From Salinibacter altiplanensis (GTDB taxonomy: Bacteria; Bacteroidota; Rhodothermia; Rhodothermales; Salinibacteraceae): a stretch of DNA of 64,000 nucleotides. The notes below the pieces were generated by a model. The model saw nothing but the letters and a program-made list of their open reading frames with translations, did not search any database and was not told where the DNA came from. The stretch is taken from the NCBI RefSeq assembly GCF_002894645.1, contig NZ_NCQY01000020.1, positions 241,474 to 305,473 on the forward strand, written 5' to 3'. The translations under genes were made by a program, and so were the position numbers. This document shows, in pieces, positions 1 to 10,041 of the stretch (its first letter is position 1; each line of letters starts with the position of its first letter).

Positions 1-415
1 TGCCCGTCGTGCCGAGCGCCTCAATGAGGCGGTTCTGCACCGAGGGATCGCGCTCACGGCCCAGGGCCCGGAGCAGTGGGGACGCCGGGACCCCCGACGG
101 CATCTGGCCGAGTGCAAACGCGGCGTCGGTGCGGACGAGGGGGACGCCGTCGCTCAGCAGATCGAGGAGTCCTGAAATGGCGCTGGTGTCCCGGACGGAC
201 GCGAGGGCAAGAGCGGCCCGGGCCCGCACGTCGGCGTCGTCGGCCCCGATCTTTTTGCGCAACAGGGGGCCGTTTCGGTCGACCTGCGCCTCCACGACCG
301 CCTGGAGCGCAGGTCGCGTCAGCAGATCGTCGGACGGGCGCTCGGGCATCGGCTGGGCGGCCACGCCCGTGAGGCTCCACAGACAGACGAGGGGGAGGGC
401 AAGCCAAGTCCTCAT
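1..415 (-). CDS. HEAT-repeat exported protein, N-terminal part (runs off the window)
   Basis: The reverse strand is open from an ATG at 415 to the left edge without a stop, so only about 138 residues are visible. The protein begins with a signal peptide (MRTWLALPLVCLWSLTGVAA, cleavage expected near AAQ). From about residue 50 there are helical repeats typical of HEAT/PBS-lyase-like domains, for example around DADVRARAALALASVRD, followed by a second repeat containing VRTDAAFALGQM. Such proteins are scaffolds for protein binding; the partner cannot be told from sequence. The location is probably periplasmic or outer-membrane associated. It lies downstream of atpC in the same direction, separated by a likely terminator, so it is probably its own unit. 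The start is chosen because the signal peptide begins directly at this ATG. Confidence 0.75.
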   Translation of the reverse strand, partial: MRTWLALPLVCLWSLTGVAAQPMPERPSDDLLTRPALQAVVEAQVDRNGPLLRKKIGADDADVRARAALALASVRDTSAISGLLDLLSDGVPLVRTDAAFALGQMPSGVPASPLLRALGRERDPSVQNRLIEALGTTG

Positions 416-720
416 TGGGGGACAGGACAGCTGGGAAGAAACCGGGGACGGGCAAAAGCGGACGACGCGGCGCGTGTCTGCACGCTCGCGGCTCGGCCCT
501 CGCAGGGCCTCGTGTCCACGGCCCGGCGGCCGTCCCTCCATGATCGACTGCCGAAGCCATCATGGAGAGGGCGCTTCGGCACAGGGACGGTGGGAAAACC
601 GGTCGAGAGGGCCGATGGGGGCAATCAGGAGAAGGAACGCCGGAGAAGTGGAGACGGCGTCCCGATCCCACCAAAAAGACCTTCAAGGTGAAGGCACAGG
701 AGGGCGGCGCACGACGCCCC
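416..720. other. intergenic gap between atpC and the HEAT-repeat gene
   Basis: About 305 bases without a convincing gene. The open frames across it are arginine/proline-rich shadows of GC-rich DNA with no recognisable domain. It contains the atpC terminator described separately and presumably the promoter of the HEAT-repeat gene, which I could not place. Confidence 0.5.
673..694 (-). terminator. probable intrinsic terminator after atpC
   Basis: Read on the minus strand, a 6-bp perfect stem (CCTTCA / TGAAGG) with a 3-base loop is followed two bases later by a run of five T. It lies about 27 bases past the atpC stop codon, which is the expected place for a rho-independent terminator of the atpD-atpC unit. 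The stem is short, so efficiency is uncertain. Confidence 0.55.
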
Positions 721-1170
721 CTATGTCTGTTGCGTGCCGACCTTGCCCATGGCGACGCGCAGACGGTTGCGGGCCCGGTCGCGGGCGGACTCGTAGGTGT
801 CACGCTCCTCCTGCTGCAGGCCCTGCTCCAGGCGCTGTTTCGCGCGCTCCTTGGCGCTCTCGGCCCGGTCCACGTCGATCTCCGAGGCCGGCTCGACCGT
901 TTCGGCCAGCACGGTCACCTTGTTGTCAATAATCTCCAGGAAGCCCCCACTGGTGGCGAAGATGATGCGGTCGTTGTGCACGTCGGCATACTCGTGGGCC
1001 GCCTGGGTCTTCACGATCAGGGGTCCAATCCCGAACGCGGCGATCATGGGCGCATGGTCCTCGCGGACCTCAAACGAGCCTTCGATGCCGGGGGCACGAA
1101 CGCCGTCGGCCGGGCCCTGAAATGAGCGCTCGTCCGGCGTCACGATGTCAACGGTCAGTTCGTCGGCCAT
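721..1170 (-). CDS. atpC: F1Fo ATP synthase epsilon subunit
   Basis: Encodes 149 residues. The epsilon subunit sits in the central stalk of F1, couples rotation to catalysis and inhibits ATP hydrolysis. The N-terminal beta-sandwich (about residues 1-85) is recognisable by the stretch MADELTVDIVTPDE and by APGIEGSFEVREDHAPMIAA. The last 60 residues form the expected helical hairpin, rich in Glu, Arg and Gln (AKERAKQRLEQGLQQEERDT). It is slightly longer than the usual 130-140 residues because of an acidic C-terminus. It lies 87 bases downstream of atpD in the same direction, so the two are almost certainly cotranscribed. The other ATP synthase genes are not in this window, which fits the split atp arrangement seen in many Bacteroidota. 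Confidence 0.95.
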   Translation of the reverse strand: MADELTVDIVTPDERSFQGPADGVRAPGIEGSFEVREDHAPMIAAFGIGPLIVKTQAAHEYADVHNDRIIFATSGGFLEIIDNKVTVLAETVEPASEIDVDRAESAKERAKQRLEQGLQQEERDTYESARDRARNRLRVAMGKVGTQQT

Positions 1171-1257
1171 GGGGCGTCAAGGTCAAATGACGAAGTGCGG
1201 AGGTCGAATGCGCGTCGCACGAACGGTCCCGTTCGCCGCCCGCAATTCGAGGGTCGG

Positions 1258-2769
<1,512 letters not shown>

Positions 2770-3034
2770 TCAATTATTCGATGAGAAGAGGGGCCAGACG
2801 CTGTGGAAAACGGCGGCGCTTCGCCGAAGAATATCGGGCCGGATGTAGCGTATACACGATTAGAAATGTAAAGGGCGTCGATGGAAAATGCCCATGCGAC
2901 GGATGAGGATTCCACGGCTGCCCCGCAAAGAATCCGGAAATTCTATGTCTCTCGGCATTTCGGTTTCCATTGCGCCAATTCGTAGATTCTGAGCGGCTCC
3001 ACGTTCCACTCCCACACCCATCTGGCCTGTTCCC

Positions 3035-5623
3035 ATGCCTCCCGTTTTCAGTCACGCCGGGCCGCGTCTCCTCTGCGTCGTGCTTCTCGTGATCGCTGCA
3101 GTGGGGGGCATCACCTCTTCTGCGCTCGCGCAAGGGGCAGAGAAGGCCGCCCTTCCCACCATCGCCGAAAAGACGGAGGAGATGACGAAGATGGACGGCT
3201 ACGTGCCCGTCTACTGGGACGAGACGACGGGGCGGCTCTGGCTGGAAATTTCTCGGTTCGATACCGAGATGCTGTACGTCGGCTCACTTCCCACCGGGCT
3301 CGGCTCGAATCTCGTCGGGCTCGACCGCGGCCAGCTCGGCACGCAGCGGGTCGTCCGCTTCGAACGAACGGGGCCGAAAGTGCTCCTCGTGGCGCCGAAC
3401 CTCGACTACCGCGCCGCCTCCAAAAACGAGCATGAGCAAAAGGCCGTGCGGGAGGCGTTTGCGCCCGGCGTCGTATGGGGCTTCGAGGTGGCGGCCGAGG
3501 GGCCCGACGGTCGCGTGCTGGTCGACGCGACCGACTTCGTGGTGCGCGACGCCCACGGGGTGGCCCGTCGCCTCGAAAACACGGGGCAGGGCGCGTACTC
3601 GCTTGCCAAAGAGCGCAGCGTGCCCGTTCTCGAACACGTGAAGGCCTTCCCGGAAAACACAGAGCTGGAGGCGCGGCTCACCTTTACCACGGACGGCGAC
3701 CCGGGCGAGTACGTGGAGCAGACGGCGGCCGTGCCCCGGGCCGTCACGCTTCGGGTGCGCCACTCGCTCGTCGAGCTGCCGGACACGTCCGGGTACAGCC
3801 CGCGCCGCTTCGACCCGCGCTCCGGGCTCTTCTACGCGGACTACATGGACTTCGCGACGCCGATTGGGGAGTCCATGACGACCCGTCTTATCAACCGGCA
3901 CCGGCTTGCCTGTGCGGAGCCGCCTGGCGCGGACGGGCGATGCCCGCCCAAAGAGCCGATTGTCTACCACCTCGACCCCGGCACACCCGAGCCGGTGCGC
4001 AGTGCCCTGCTCGACGGGGCGCGCTGGTGGGACGAGGCGTTCGAGGCGGCGGGCTTCGAGGACGCGTACCGGGTCGAGGTGCTGCCGGACAGTGCCGACG
4101 CGATGGACGTGCGCTACAACGTGATCCAGTGGGTCCACCGCCGCACGCGGGGCTGGAGCTACGGTGCCTCCGTCACCGACCCGCGGACCGGCGAGATCCT
4201 GAAGGGCCACGTCACGCTTGGCTCCCAGCGGGTGCGACAGGACCACCTGCTGGCCGAGGGCCTGCTGGCGCCGTATCAGGGGGCCCACGCCGACGGATTT
4301 CTTCCGGAAAACGACCCGATGTTGGAGATGGCCCTCGCCCGCATTCGGCAGCTGTCGGCGCACGAGGTGGGGCACACGCTCGGTCTCGCTCACAACTTTG
4401 CCGGGTCGGTGAACGACCGCGCCTCGGTGATGGACTACCCGGCCCCGCTGGCCCGGGTGCGTGGCGACTCGATCACGCTGGAGGGGGCCTACGATGCCGG
4501 CGTGGAGCGGTGGGACGTACAGGCCGTTCAGTACGCCTATGCCCGCCCGGGCCCCGATCAGACCGAGGCTGCACTGCTCGATAGCCTCATTCGGGCGGCC
4601 GAGCGAGAGGGGCTCCGGTACGTCACCGACGCTGACGCCCGCCCGCCTGGGGCTGCCCACCCGATGGGCAATCTCTGGGACAATGGGCGCGACATGGTGG
4701 AGGCCCTCGACCGGGAGATGCGGGTGCGAGACGTAGCGCTCGACCGGTTTGGCGAGGCGGTCGTGAAGCGGGGCGCGCCGCTGGCCCGCATGGAAGAGGC
4801 CCTCGTGCCGCTCTACCTGCGGCACCGGTACCAAGTCGGGGCGACCGCGAAGCTGGTGGGGGGCGAAGCCTACGAGTACGCCACGCGGGGGGAGGCGGAC
4901 CCGCAGTTGGCCGAGCGCGTCCCGGCCTCGCAGCAGACGGCGGCCCTCGATGCCCTGCTCTCCACAATCACGCCGTCGGCACTGGCGCTGCCCGAAGCCG
5001 CCCGCACCCGCATTCCGCCGCGTCCGCCCGGCCACGCAGAGCACCGCGAGCTGTTCGAGGGGCGCACGGACCCGACGTTCGACCCCTACGCCCCGGCCGA
5101 GGTGGCCGCCACGATGGTCCTGGACGCCCTCACTCAGCCGGAGCGCGCCCTGCGCCTCGTTGAGCAGCACGACGCCAGCGCCAACCTCCCGGGCCTGCAG
5201 GGTACGGTGACACGAATCACCGACGCCGTCTGGAAGGCCGATGCGCCCACCGATGCGTATTCGGCCGAGGTGCAGCGAACGGTGCAGCAGGCCTGGACGG
5301 ACGTGCTGCTCGACCGCGCCGACGCTGAGGACGGGGCGCCGGCCGTACAGGCGCGTCTGGACCAGCACCTGCGCACGCTCCGGGACTGGCTCGCGGCCCA
5401 TCCGGGCGAGAGCACGGAAGCGGAGGCCCATCGGACCGCCATCCGGACGTCGATCGACCGGTACGTCGACCGGTCCCACGACGCAGCCTCGGGCCGCACT
5501 ACCGTCGACGCACCGCCCGGGTCGCCCATCGGGCAGGCCCCAGGGTACCATCGGCGCCACGTCCAGCGGCAGGCCTGGCTCGACCAGTGGACCCCGTTCG
5601 CCTGTGCGCGGCAGCGACCATAG
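3035..5623 (+). CDS. secreted zinc-dependent metalloprotease (DUF5117/DUF4953 type)
   Basis: Encodes 862 residues with a signal peptide ending near SSALAQG (about residue 33). The zinc motif HEVGHTLGLAH near residue 448 is a metzincin-type HExxHxxGxxH, followed by NFAGSVNDRASVMDYPAP, a plausible Met-turn region. The N-terminal 300 residues (YWDETTGRLWLEI, VGSLPTGLGSN) match the accessory domains typical of large Bacteroidota proteases of this class. The reader should expect a periplasmic or cell-surface peptidase; the substrate is unknown. No type IX sorting domain is visible at the C-terminus. It stands alone, divergent from atpD, with the Hpt gene about 240 bases downstream. The start was chosen because the signal peptide follows this ATG directly. 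Confidence 0.85.
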   Translation: MPPVFSHAGPRLLCVVLLVIAAVGGITSSALAQGAEKAALPTIAEKTEEMTKMDGYVPVYWDETTGRLWLEISRFDTEMLYVGSLPTGLGSNLVGLDRGQLGTQRVVRFERTGPKVLLVAPNLDYRAASKNEHEQKAVREAFAPGVVWGFEVAAEGPDGRVLVDATDFVVRDAHGVARRLENTGQGAYSLAKERSVPVLEHVKAFPENTELEARLTFTTDGDPGEYVEQTAAVPRAVTLRVRHSLVELPDTSGYSPRRFDPRSGLFYADYMDFATPIGESMTTRLINRHRLACAEPPGADGRCPPKEPIVYHLDPGTPEPVRSALLDGARWWDEAFEAAGFEDAYRVEVLPDSADAMDVRYNVIQWVHRRTRGWSYGASVTDPRTGEILKGHVTLGSQRVRQDHLLAEGLLAPYQGAHADGFLPENDPMLEMALARIRQLSAHEVGHTLGLAHNFAGSVNDRASVMDYPAPLARVRGDSITLEGAYDAGVERWDVQAVQYAYARPGPDQTEAALLDSLIRAAEREGLRYVTDADARPPGAAHPMGNLWDNGRDMVEALDREMRVRDVALDRFGEAVVKRGAPLARMEEALVPLYLRHRYQVGATAKLVGGEAYEYATRGEADPQLAERVPASQQTAALDALLSTITPSALALPEAARTRIPPRPPGHAEHRELFEGRTDPTFDPYAPAEVAATMVLDALTQPERALRLVEQHDASANLPGLQGTVTRITDAVWKADAPTDAYSAEVQRTVQQAWTDVLLDRADAEDGAPAVQARLDQHLRTLRDWLAAHPGESTEAEAHRTAIRTSIDRYVDRSHDAASGRTTVDAPPGSPIGQAPGYHRRHVQRQAWLDQWTPFACARQRP

Positions 5624-5861
5624 GAACGCATCCTCGGTTCCTCGCATGCTTCTTGCTCTGCAAAAACACAACGACGCATGCCTCGAGGCGTCCCTACACC
5701 CGGCGTTTCGGCCGGAAAGACGGAAGGGGTCGTGCTTCCGCCGTCGACGTGGAAAATACATCCTCCCGTCCGCACACGAGAACAGACAGGCGGACCCCGT
5801 CGTGTTGGGCACTCACGCCGTCGAGGCACCCACTGAACCGATTCAGCCGACCGGAAGTGCC

Positions 5862-6233
5862 ATGTCTACGCCCGCCGTTGACCGGGACGCCCTCGTTGAT
5901 CTGCTGGACGGGGACCCGGACATCATCGCAACCCTGATCGACTCGTTTCTGACGGACTGTTCAGACTACATGGACGCCATCCGGGAGGCGGTTGAGCGGG
6001 GAGACACCGAGACGCTGGAACGGGAGGCCCACGGCCTGAAGGGGGCTGCGGGAAGCCTCCGGGCGTCCCCGTCCAGCGGGGCGGCCCAGACGCTTGAGGA
6101 GATGGGCCACACGGGGGATCTCACGGGCGCCGAGGCGGCCCTGGATACGCTGGAAACCGAGATCGACCGCCTCAAGGACGAGCTGCGTGCCCTCCGGAAG
6201 GCGTGCCAGGAGGCGGCAGGGACGTTGGACTGA
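5862..6233 (+). CDS. Hpt domain phosphotransfer protein
   Basis: Encodes 123 residues, essentially one histidine-phosphotransfer four-helix bundle. The phosphoacceptor is His57 in the motif REAHGLKGAAGSL, which fits the HxLKGxxxxx signature. Such proteins shuttle phosphate between hybrid histidine kinases and response regulators. There is no kinase or regulator beside it, so the partners are encoded elsewhere; the sensor kinase at 49304-51277 lacks a receiver domain and is not an obvious donor. The open frame extends far upstream in phase, but that extension is arginine-rich shadow of the protease gene. The ATG at 5862 starts exactly at the Hpt fold. Confidence 0.82.
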   Translation: MSTPAVDRDALVDLLDGDPDIIATLIDSFLTDCSDYMDAIREAVERGDTETLEREAHGLKGAAGSLRASPSSGAAQTLEEMGHTGDLTGAEAALDTLETEIDRLKDELRALRKACQEAAGTLD

Positions 6234-6241
6234 GTGAGGGA

Positions 6242-7354
6242 CTACACCTGTGAGGCGGTTGCGGACGGGTCGTCGAAGTGGTCGAAGCCCCCGGGCTGAA
6301 GGGGGACATTCTCGCCGTGGGCGCGCTGAATCTTGATCGGGTGTTCGGGGGCGTCGGGCTCCACGATCTCGCCCACCACCGTGTACGTCTGCGGGTCGAG
6401 GGCCTCGAGCTCGTCTTCCGGAATCGTGAACACCAGTTCGTAGTCCTCGCCGCCGAACAGGGCGTAGATCGTCACGTCCTCCCCGAAGTCGGTGGCCGTG
6501 TTGCGGGTCTCCGGGTCAATGGGCAGGGCCGGCTCGTAGAGCTGGGCGCCAAGGTCACCGGCCTCGCAGATGTGGTGCACCTCGGCGGAGAGCCCGTCCG
6601 AAATGTCGATGAGGGCGTGGGGCTGCACCCCGGCGTCGTCCCACTCACGAATTGTCTTGAGCTGCGCCGGCGGGGCCAGGTGCCGACGAATGACGTAGGA
6701 GTACGGGTCGAGGTCCGGCTCGAAGTCCTCTTCCTGCTCCTGGAGGCGTTCTCGGTTCCGCAGAAGCACCTTCAGGCCTGCGTAGGAGGAGCCGATGTCG
6801 CCGGTCACGCAGATCTTGTCGCCCACCTGGGCCCCCGTTCGGTACACCACGGCGTCTTCGTCGGCAGCCCCCACGACGGAGATCGAGAGCGACAGGCCGT
6901 GGGACGCGTTCGTGTCGCCCCCTACGATGTGCATGTCGTAGGCGTCGCAGGCCTGCTTCAGGCCCTCGTAGACCGTGGTAATCATCTCGACGGACACGTT
7001 CTGCGGAATGCCAATCGAGACGGTCGCGTAGCGCGGCGACGCGTTCATCGCCACCACGTCGCTCACGTTGACCGAGAGGGCCTTGAAGCCGAGGTGCTCC
7101 ATCGGCATGAAGGCGCGGTCGAAGTGCACGCCTTCGATGAGCGTGTCCGTCGTCATCACGTGGACACGGTCGTCGTCCGTGCGGTACACGGCCGCGTCGT
7201 CGGCGATGCCCGACACGATGGTGTCGTCGGTCGGCTCGCCGAGCGTGTCGCGCAGGAGAGCAATGAGGCCGAACTCGCCGATCTCAGCGAGGGCCGTCTG
7301 GTCGGACTGCTGCTGGGATTCCATGGGGGCCGGGGCTTGCATTCGAAAAAGCAT
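6242..7354 (-). CDS. thiL: thiamine-monophosphate kinase
   Basis: Encodes 370 residues. ThiL uses ATP to convert thiamine monophosphate to thiamine diphosphate, the last step of TPP synthesis, in the cytoplasm. Family marks are the N-terminal EIGEFGLIALLRD, the metal-binding segment GIADDAAVYR, GGDTNAS near the middle, and the C-terminal LFGGEDYELVFTI. This is the PurM/AIR-synthase-like fold. The length is slightly above the usual 320-350. The start may be the ATG at 7354 or the one at 7324 (MESQQQSDQT); the family alignment begins only after that second Met. It is convergent with the Hpt gene, 8 bases apart. No TPP riboswitch was seen upstream. Confidence 0.93.
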   Translation of the reverse strand: MLFRMQAPAPMESQQQSDQTALAEIGEFGLIALLRDTLGEPTDDTIVSGIADDAAVYRTDDDRVHVMTTDTLIEGVHFDRAFMPMEHLGFKALSVNVSDVVAMNASPRYATVSIGIPQNVSVEMITTVYEGLKQACDAYDMHIVGGDTNASHGLSLSISVVGAADEDAVVYRTGAQVGDKICVTGDIGSSYAGLKVLLRNRERLQEQEEDFEPDLDPYSYVIRRHLAPPAQLKTIREWDDAGVQPHALIDISDGLSAEVHHICEAGDLGAQLYEPALPIDPETRNTATDFGEDVTIYALFGGEDYELVFTIPEDELEALDPQTYTVVGEIVEPDAPEHPIKIQRAHGENVPLQPGGFDHFDDPSATASQV

Positions 7355-7630
7355 TGACTGCCGAAATTCCTATACCCCGGCGGCACAGGCATGTTTGCCC
7401 GTCGAGGCAGCACAGGGGCCCTTTCGTCGGCTTTTTGGTTGACAGAGACGGGAGATGGTTGGCTACGGCAAGGGCATGTCCATGTCTCCGGGCGGTTGCT
7501 TTCCTAAAGCACGTCGGGCGGTGGGACCGCAGACACACTCACGGACCGATCGAGAAACGGAGGTGGGGGCGGAGAGACGGTTGCAACGCGGTGACCCCGG
7601 ATCGGATGTGGCGATCGGTCTAAGCGAAAG
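7355..7630. other. intergenic stretch upstream of thiL, no gene seen
   Basis: Part of a 448-base gap between thiL and anmK. I see no coding signal or RNA in these 276 bases. The promoter of thiL must lie here. The rest of the gap holds the sorting-domain remnant listed next. Confidence 0.4.
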
Positions 7631-7765
7631 ATGCTTCGTCCCTTGCGCCCGGCTGGGCGGCACGCGATGGCGATTGGGGGCAAGGGGCTGCCGAGCGGGG
7701 TGTACGTTGTCCACGTGACGGTCGGGGACGTGACGGCGACGTGTCGGCTCGTCGTGGTATGGTAG
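7631..7765 (+). pseudogene. orphan type IX secretion C-terminal sorting-domain remnant
   Basis: A 44-residue open frame with no body upstream: the frame is closed by a TGA at 7592. Its sequence runs AGRHAMAIGGKGLPSGVYVV, then HVTVGDVTATCRLVVVW and stop. This follows the pattern of type A sorting domains (CTDs) of the type IX secretion system: G-R-H, then the LPSGVYxxxL core, then a T-A-T-x-x-L-V-V-x ending at the stop codon. A complete CTD is about 70-80 residues and is attached to a large exported protein. Here only the last half survives, so I read it as the stump of a deleted cell-surface protein gene. That it is translated at all is doubtful. Confidence 0.6.
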
Positions 7766-7802
7766 CGGGACTCTCTGAACGGTGGGGCGGGGGACCGCCG
7801 CT

Positions 7803-8996
7803 CTATCGACCCGGCACGCTGATCGATCCCAGCACCGTTCGGGCCGAGGCGCCCGTGACCGACGGCAGGTTCGTGGGCACGCCGTTGACGGTCTCGTGGG
7901 CGAGGACGGCAAAGCAGAGGGCCTCCTTCGCGTCCGGGTCCACGCCGTAGTCCGCGGTGGAGCGGACCGGGATCGGGGTGAAGGCCTCCTCCAGCATCCG
8001 CCAGAGCGTGTCGTTGTGCACCCCGCCCCCGCTGACGATGAGTTCGCCGATGGACTGCTCCGGGCGTACGTACTGGGCGTACGCCTGGTAAACGGAGGCG
8101 GCCGTCAGGAGCGTCGCCGTCGCGATCGTGTCCTCGGCACTCAGACCGCGGGACTGGGCGGCGCTCAACAGACGGTCCACGTACTCCGGCCCGAAGTCGT
8201 CACGTCCGGTGGATTTTGGCGGTTCGCGGCGGAAGTAGTCGCCCTCCAGCAGGTCGGCAAGCAGGTCGTGGTCGGGGGTGCCGCTGGCGGCGTGCCGGCC
8301 GTCCGGGTCGTGGGACGCGTCAAAAAGGCGGGCGGCGAGGGCGTCGATCACCATGTTGGCCGGGCCGGTATCGAACGCTCGCACCTCGTCCGGCGCCCCC
8401 CCAGCGGGGAGCACTGTGAGGTTGGCGATGCCGCCGAGGTTGAGCAGCCCACGGGGCGCCTCGGCGTCGGTGAAGGTGACGACGTCGAAGTACGGCACCA
8501 GCGGGGCGCCCTGCCCGCCCAGCGCCAGGTCGGCCGCCCGGAAATTGCCGACGACGGGCACGCCCAGGTGGGTGGCGAGCGTCGACGAGTTGCCCAGCTG
8601 GAGCGTGGCCCGGACGTCCTCGCCGGCACAGTCCGTCGGCTCGGGGCAGTGGCACACGGTCTGCCCGTGGGCCCCCACGAGGTCGAGATCCGCGCGGTCC
8701 GCGTCGCCGTTCGCCAGCACGCGGTCGACGGCCTCCACATACGCTTCCGCGATTCGAGCGTCGAGGCGGGCCACGTCTTGGATCGACGACGAGTCGGGGA
8801 CGGTGGTCTTCCGGGTGAGGGCCCGGAGGGACTCGGAGTAGGGGACGTGGACGAACGCCTCGGCCTCCATCGTCAGGGGTGTGCCGCTGCCGTCGAGCTG
8901 GACGAGTGCGGCGTCGACCCCATCGAGCGAGGTGCCGGACATGAGCCCGACGACCAGTCGGGGAGAGGTGCGATGAAGAGAGAGGAGGGCGTCCAT
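7803..8996 (-). CDS. anmK: anhydro-N-acetylmuramic acid kinase
   Basis: Encodes 397 residues. AnmK phosphorylates and opens 1,6-anhydro-MurNAc released by cell-wall turnover, giving MurNAc-6-phosphate for recycling in the cytoplasm. The ATP-binding N-terminal signature VVGLMSGTSLDGVDAALVQL is clear. Other family marks are GAHGQTVCHCPE, GNFRAADLALGGQGAPLVPY with the catalytic Asp region, NLGGIANLTVLP and DTGPANMVIDAL, then VSGGGVHNDTL near the C-terminus. The start ATG gives a short lead (MDALLSLHRTSP) before the fold. It is 66 bases downstream of the TPR gene in the same direction, so they may share a transcript. Confidence 0.94.
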   Translation of the reverse strand: MDALLSLHRTSPRLVVGLMSGTSLDGVDAALVQLDGSGTPLTMEAEAFVHVPYSESLRALTRKTTVPDSSSIQDVARLDARIAEAYVEAVDRVLANGDADRADLDLVGAHGQTVCHCPEPTDCAGEDVRATLQLGNSSTLATHLGVPVVGNFRAADLALGGQGAPLVPYFDVVTFTDAEAPRGLLNLGGIANLTVLPAGGAPDEVRAFDTGPANMVIDALAARLFDASHDPDGRHAASGTPDHDLLADLLEGDYFRREPPKSTGRDDFGPEYVDRLLSAAQSRGLSAEDTIATATLLTAASVYQAYAQYVRPEQSIGELIVSGGGVHNDTLWRMLEEAFTPIPVRSTADYGVDPDAKEALCFAVLAHETVNGVPTNLPSVTGASARTVLGSISVPGR

Positions 8997-9062
8997 GCGG
9001 GACGACGAGTACTGCGAACGGCGGAACGGAGGGGCTTCGTCGAAGGCCCGTGAGGGGGCGGC

Positions 9063-9902
9063 CTACGACTCTTCGTCGGGGGCGTCGGCCTTCTTGCGCA
9101 TCTCATCGGCCTTTTCCCGAAACTCGTCGGCCCGGTCGGGCTCCTGCTCGGCCAGGGTGGCGTAGATGCGGGCGGCCTCCTGATGGTCTCCCTGTCCTTT
9201 GTGGATCTGAGCCAGGGTTTCCGAGACGATGTCTTCCGTGTCGTCCTCCTCGCGCTCCGGCCCGTCGTCGACCTCCGGGGGCGGGACATCGGGGTCGGCA
9301 TCCGGCTCCGGTTCGATGCGGGCCGACTGCAACTCGTCGATGAGGTGGTCGAGGTCGTCGGCGCCGCCCTCGTCTTCGAGCTGTTCGACCTGCTCCTCGG
9401 GGGTTGGTGGAGGGGTGTCGGGAGACGAGGGAAGATCCGACGACGGGGGCGCGTCGGACAGGCCGGGACGGGCCCCGCCCTGTCGGGCCTCCCGTTCGGC
9501 CTGGCGTCGCAGCTGGGCCAGGCCGGAGTCTGCGTCGGCCGAATCGTCCTGCGCATCGGCCGCGGGGGAGGCGTCCGGGTCGGTGTCGCGGCCAGATGGA
9601 GTCTTGAGGGACGAGGGAAACGCAAAGCTGAACGAGGGCCCGCTGTCCTCTTCCAGGCGACGGAGGACTCGCTGCGTGCCGGTCTCGGCGATGGGGCTGT
9701 TCGGCATCAGGACGCGCGCCTCCGCCCACGACTGCAGGGCCTCTTCCCAGCGCTCCTGGGACTCGTACGCGTGGGCCAGTAGCACGTGCGCTCCCAGGTG
9801 GGCCGGCAGGGCCGCCACCTTGTCGGTGAGCATCGCGATGGCGGCGTCGTAGTCCTCCTGTTCCAGCAGGGCGAGGGGCTCTTGGAGATCGGGCACAGAC
9901 AT
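9063..9902 (-). CDS. acidic tetratricopeptide-repeat protein
   Basis: Encodes 279 residues. The N-terminal 80 residues hold two TPR units (EDYDAAIAMLTDKVAALPAH and ERWEEALQSWAEARVLMPNS), and a third partial unit lies near the C-terminus (IHKGQGDHQEAARIYATLAE). Between them is a long acidic, Ser/Pro-rich linker containing many Asp and Glu (for example EPDADPDVPPPEVDDGPERE), probably disordered. There is no signal peptide. The protein is likely a cytoplasmic scaffold; its partner is unknown. The strong acidic bias is typical of salt-in halophiles. It precedes anmK and follows the GT2 gene, all on the minus strand. Confidence 0.75.
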   Translation of the reverse strand: MSVPDLQEPLALLEQEDYDAAIAMLTDKVAALPAHLGAHVLLAHAYESQERWEEALQSWAEARVLMPNSPIAETGTQRVLRRLEEDSGPSFSFAFPSSLKTPSGRDTDPDASPAADAQDDSADADSGLAQLRRQAEREARQGGARPGLSDAPPSSDLPSSPDTPPPTPEEQVEQLEDEGGADDLDHLIDELQSARIEPEPDADPDVPPPEVDDGPEREEDDTEDIVSETLAQIHKGQGDHQEAARIYATLAEQEPDRADEFREKADEMRKKADAPDEES

Positions 9903-10041
9903 GGCGGGCGGGTGAGGCGCGCTCGGGGGGGAGCGAGGGACAGGGACAATGAGGGACGCCCACGGGGGTTCCTGGCCCGGACGTGCGTGATGGGGGACTG
10001 TGTCCTCAGAGGGGCTACTGGGAATGGATAGAAGGGGAGAG

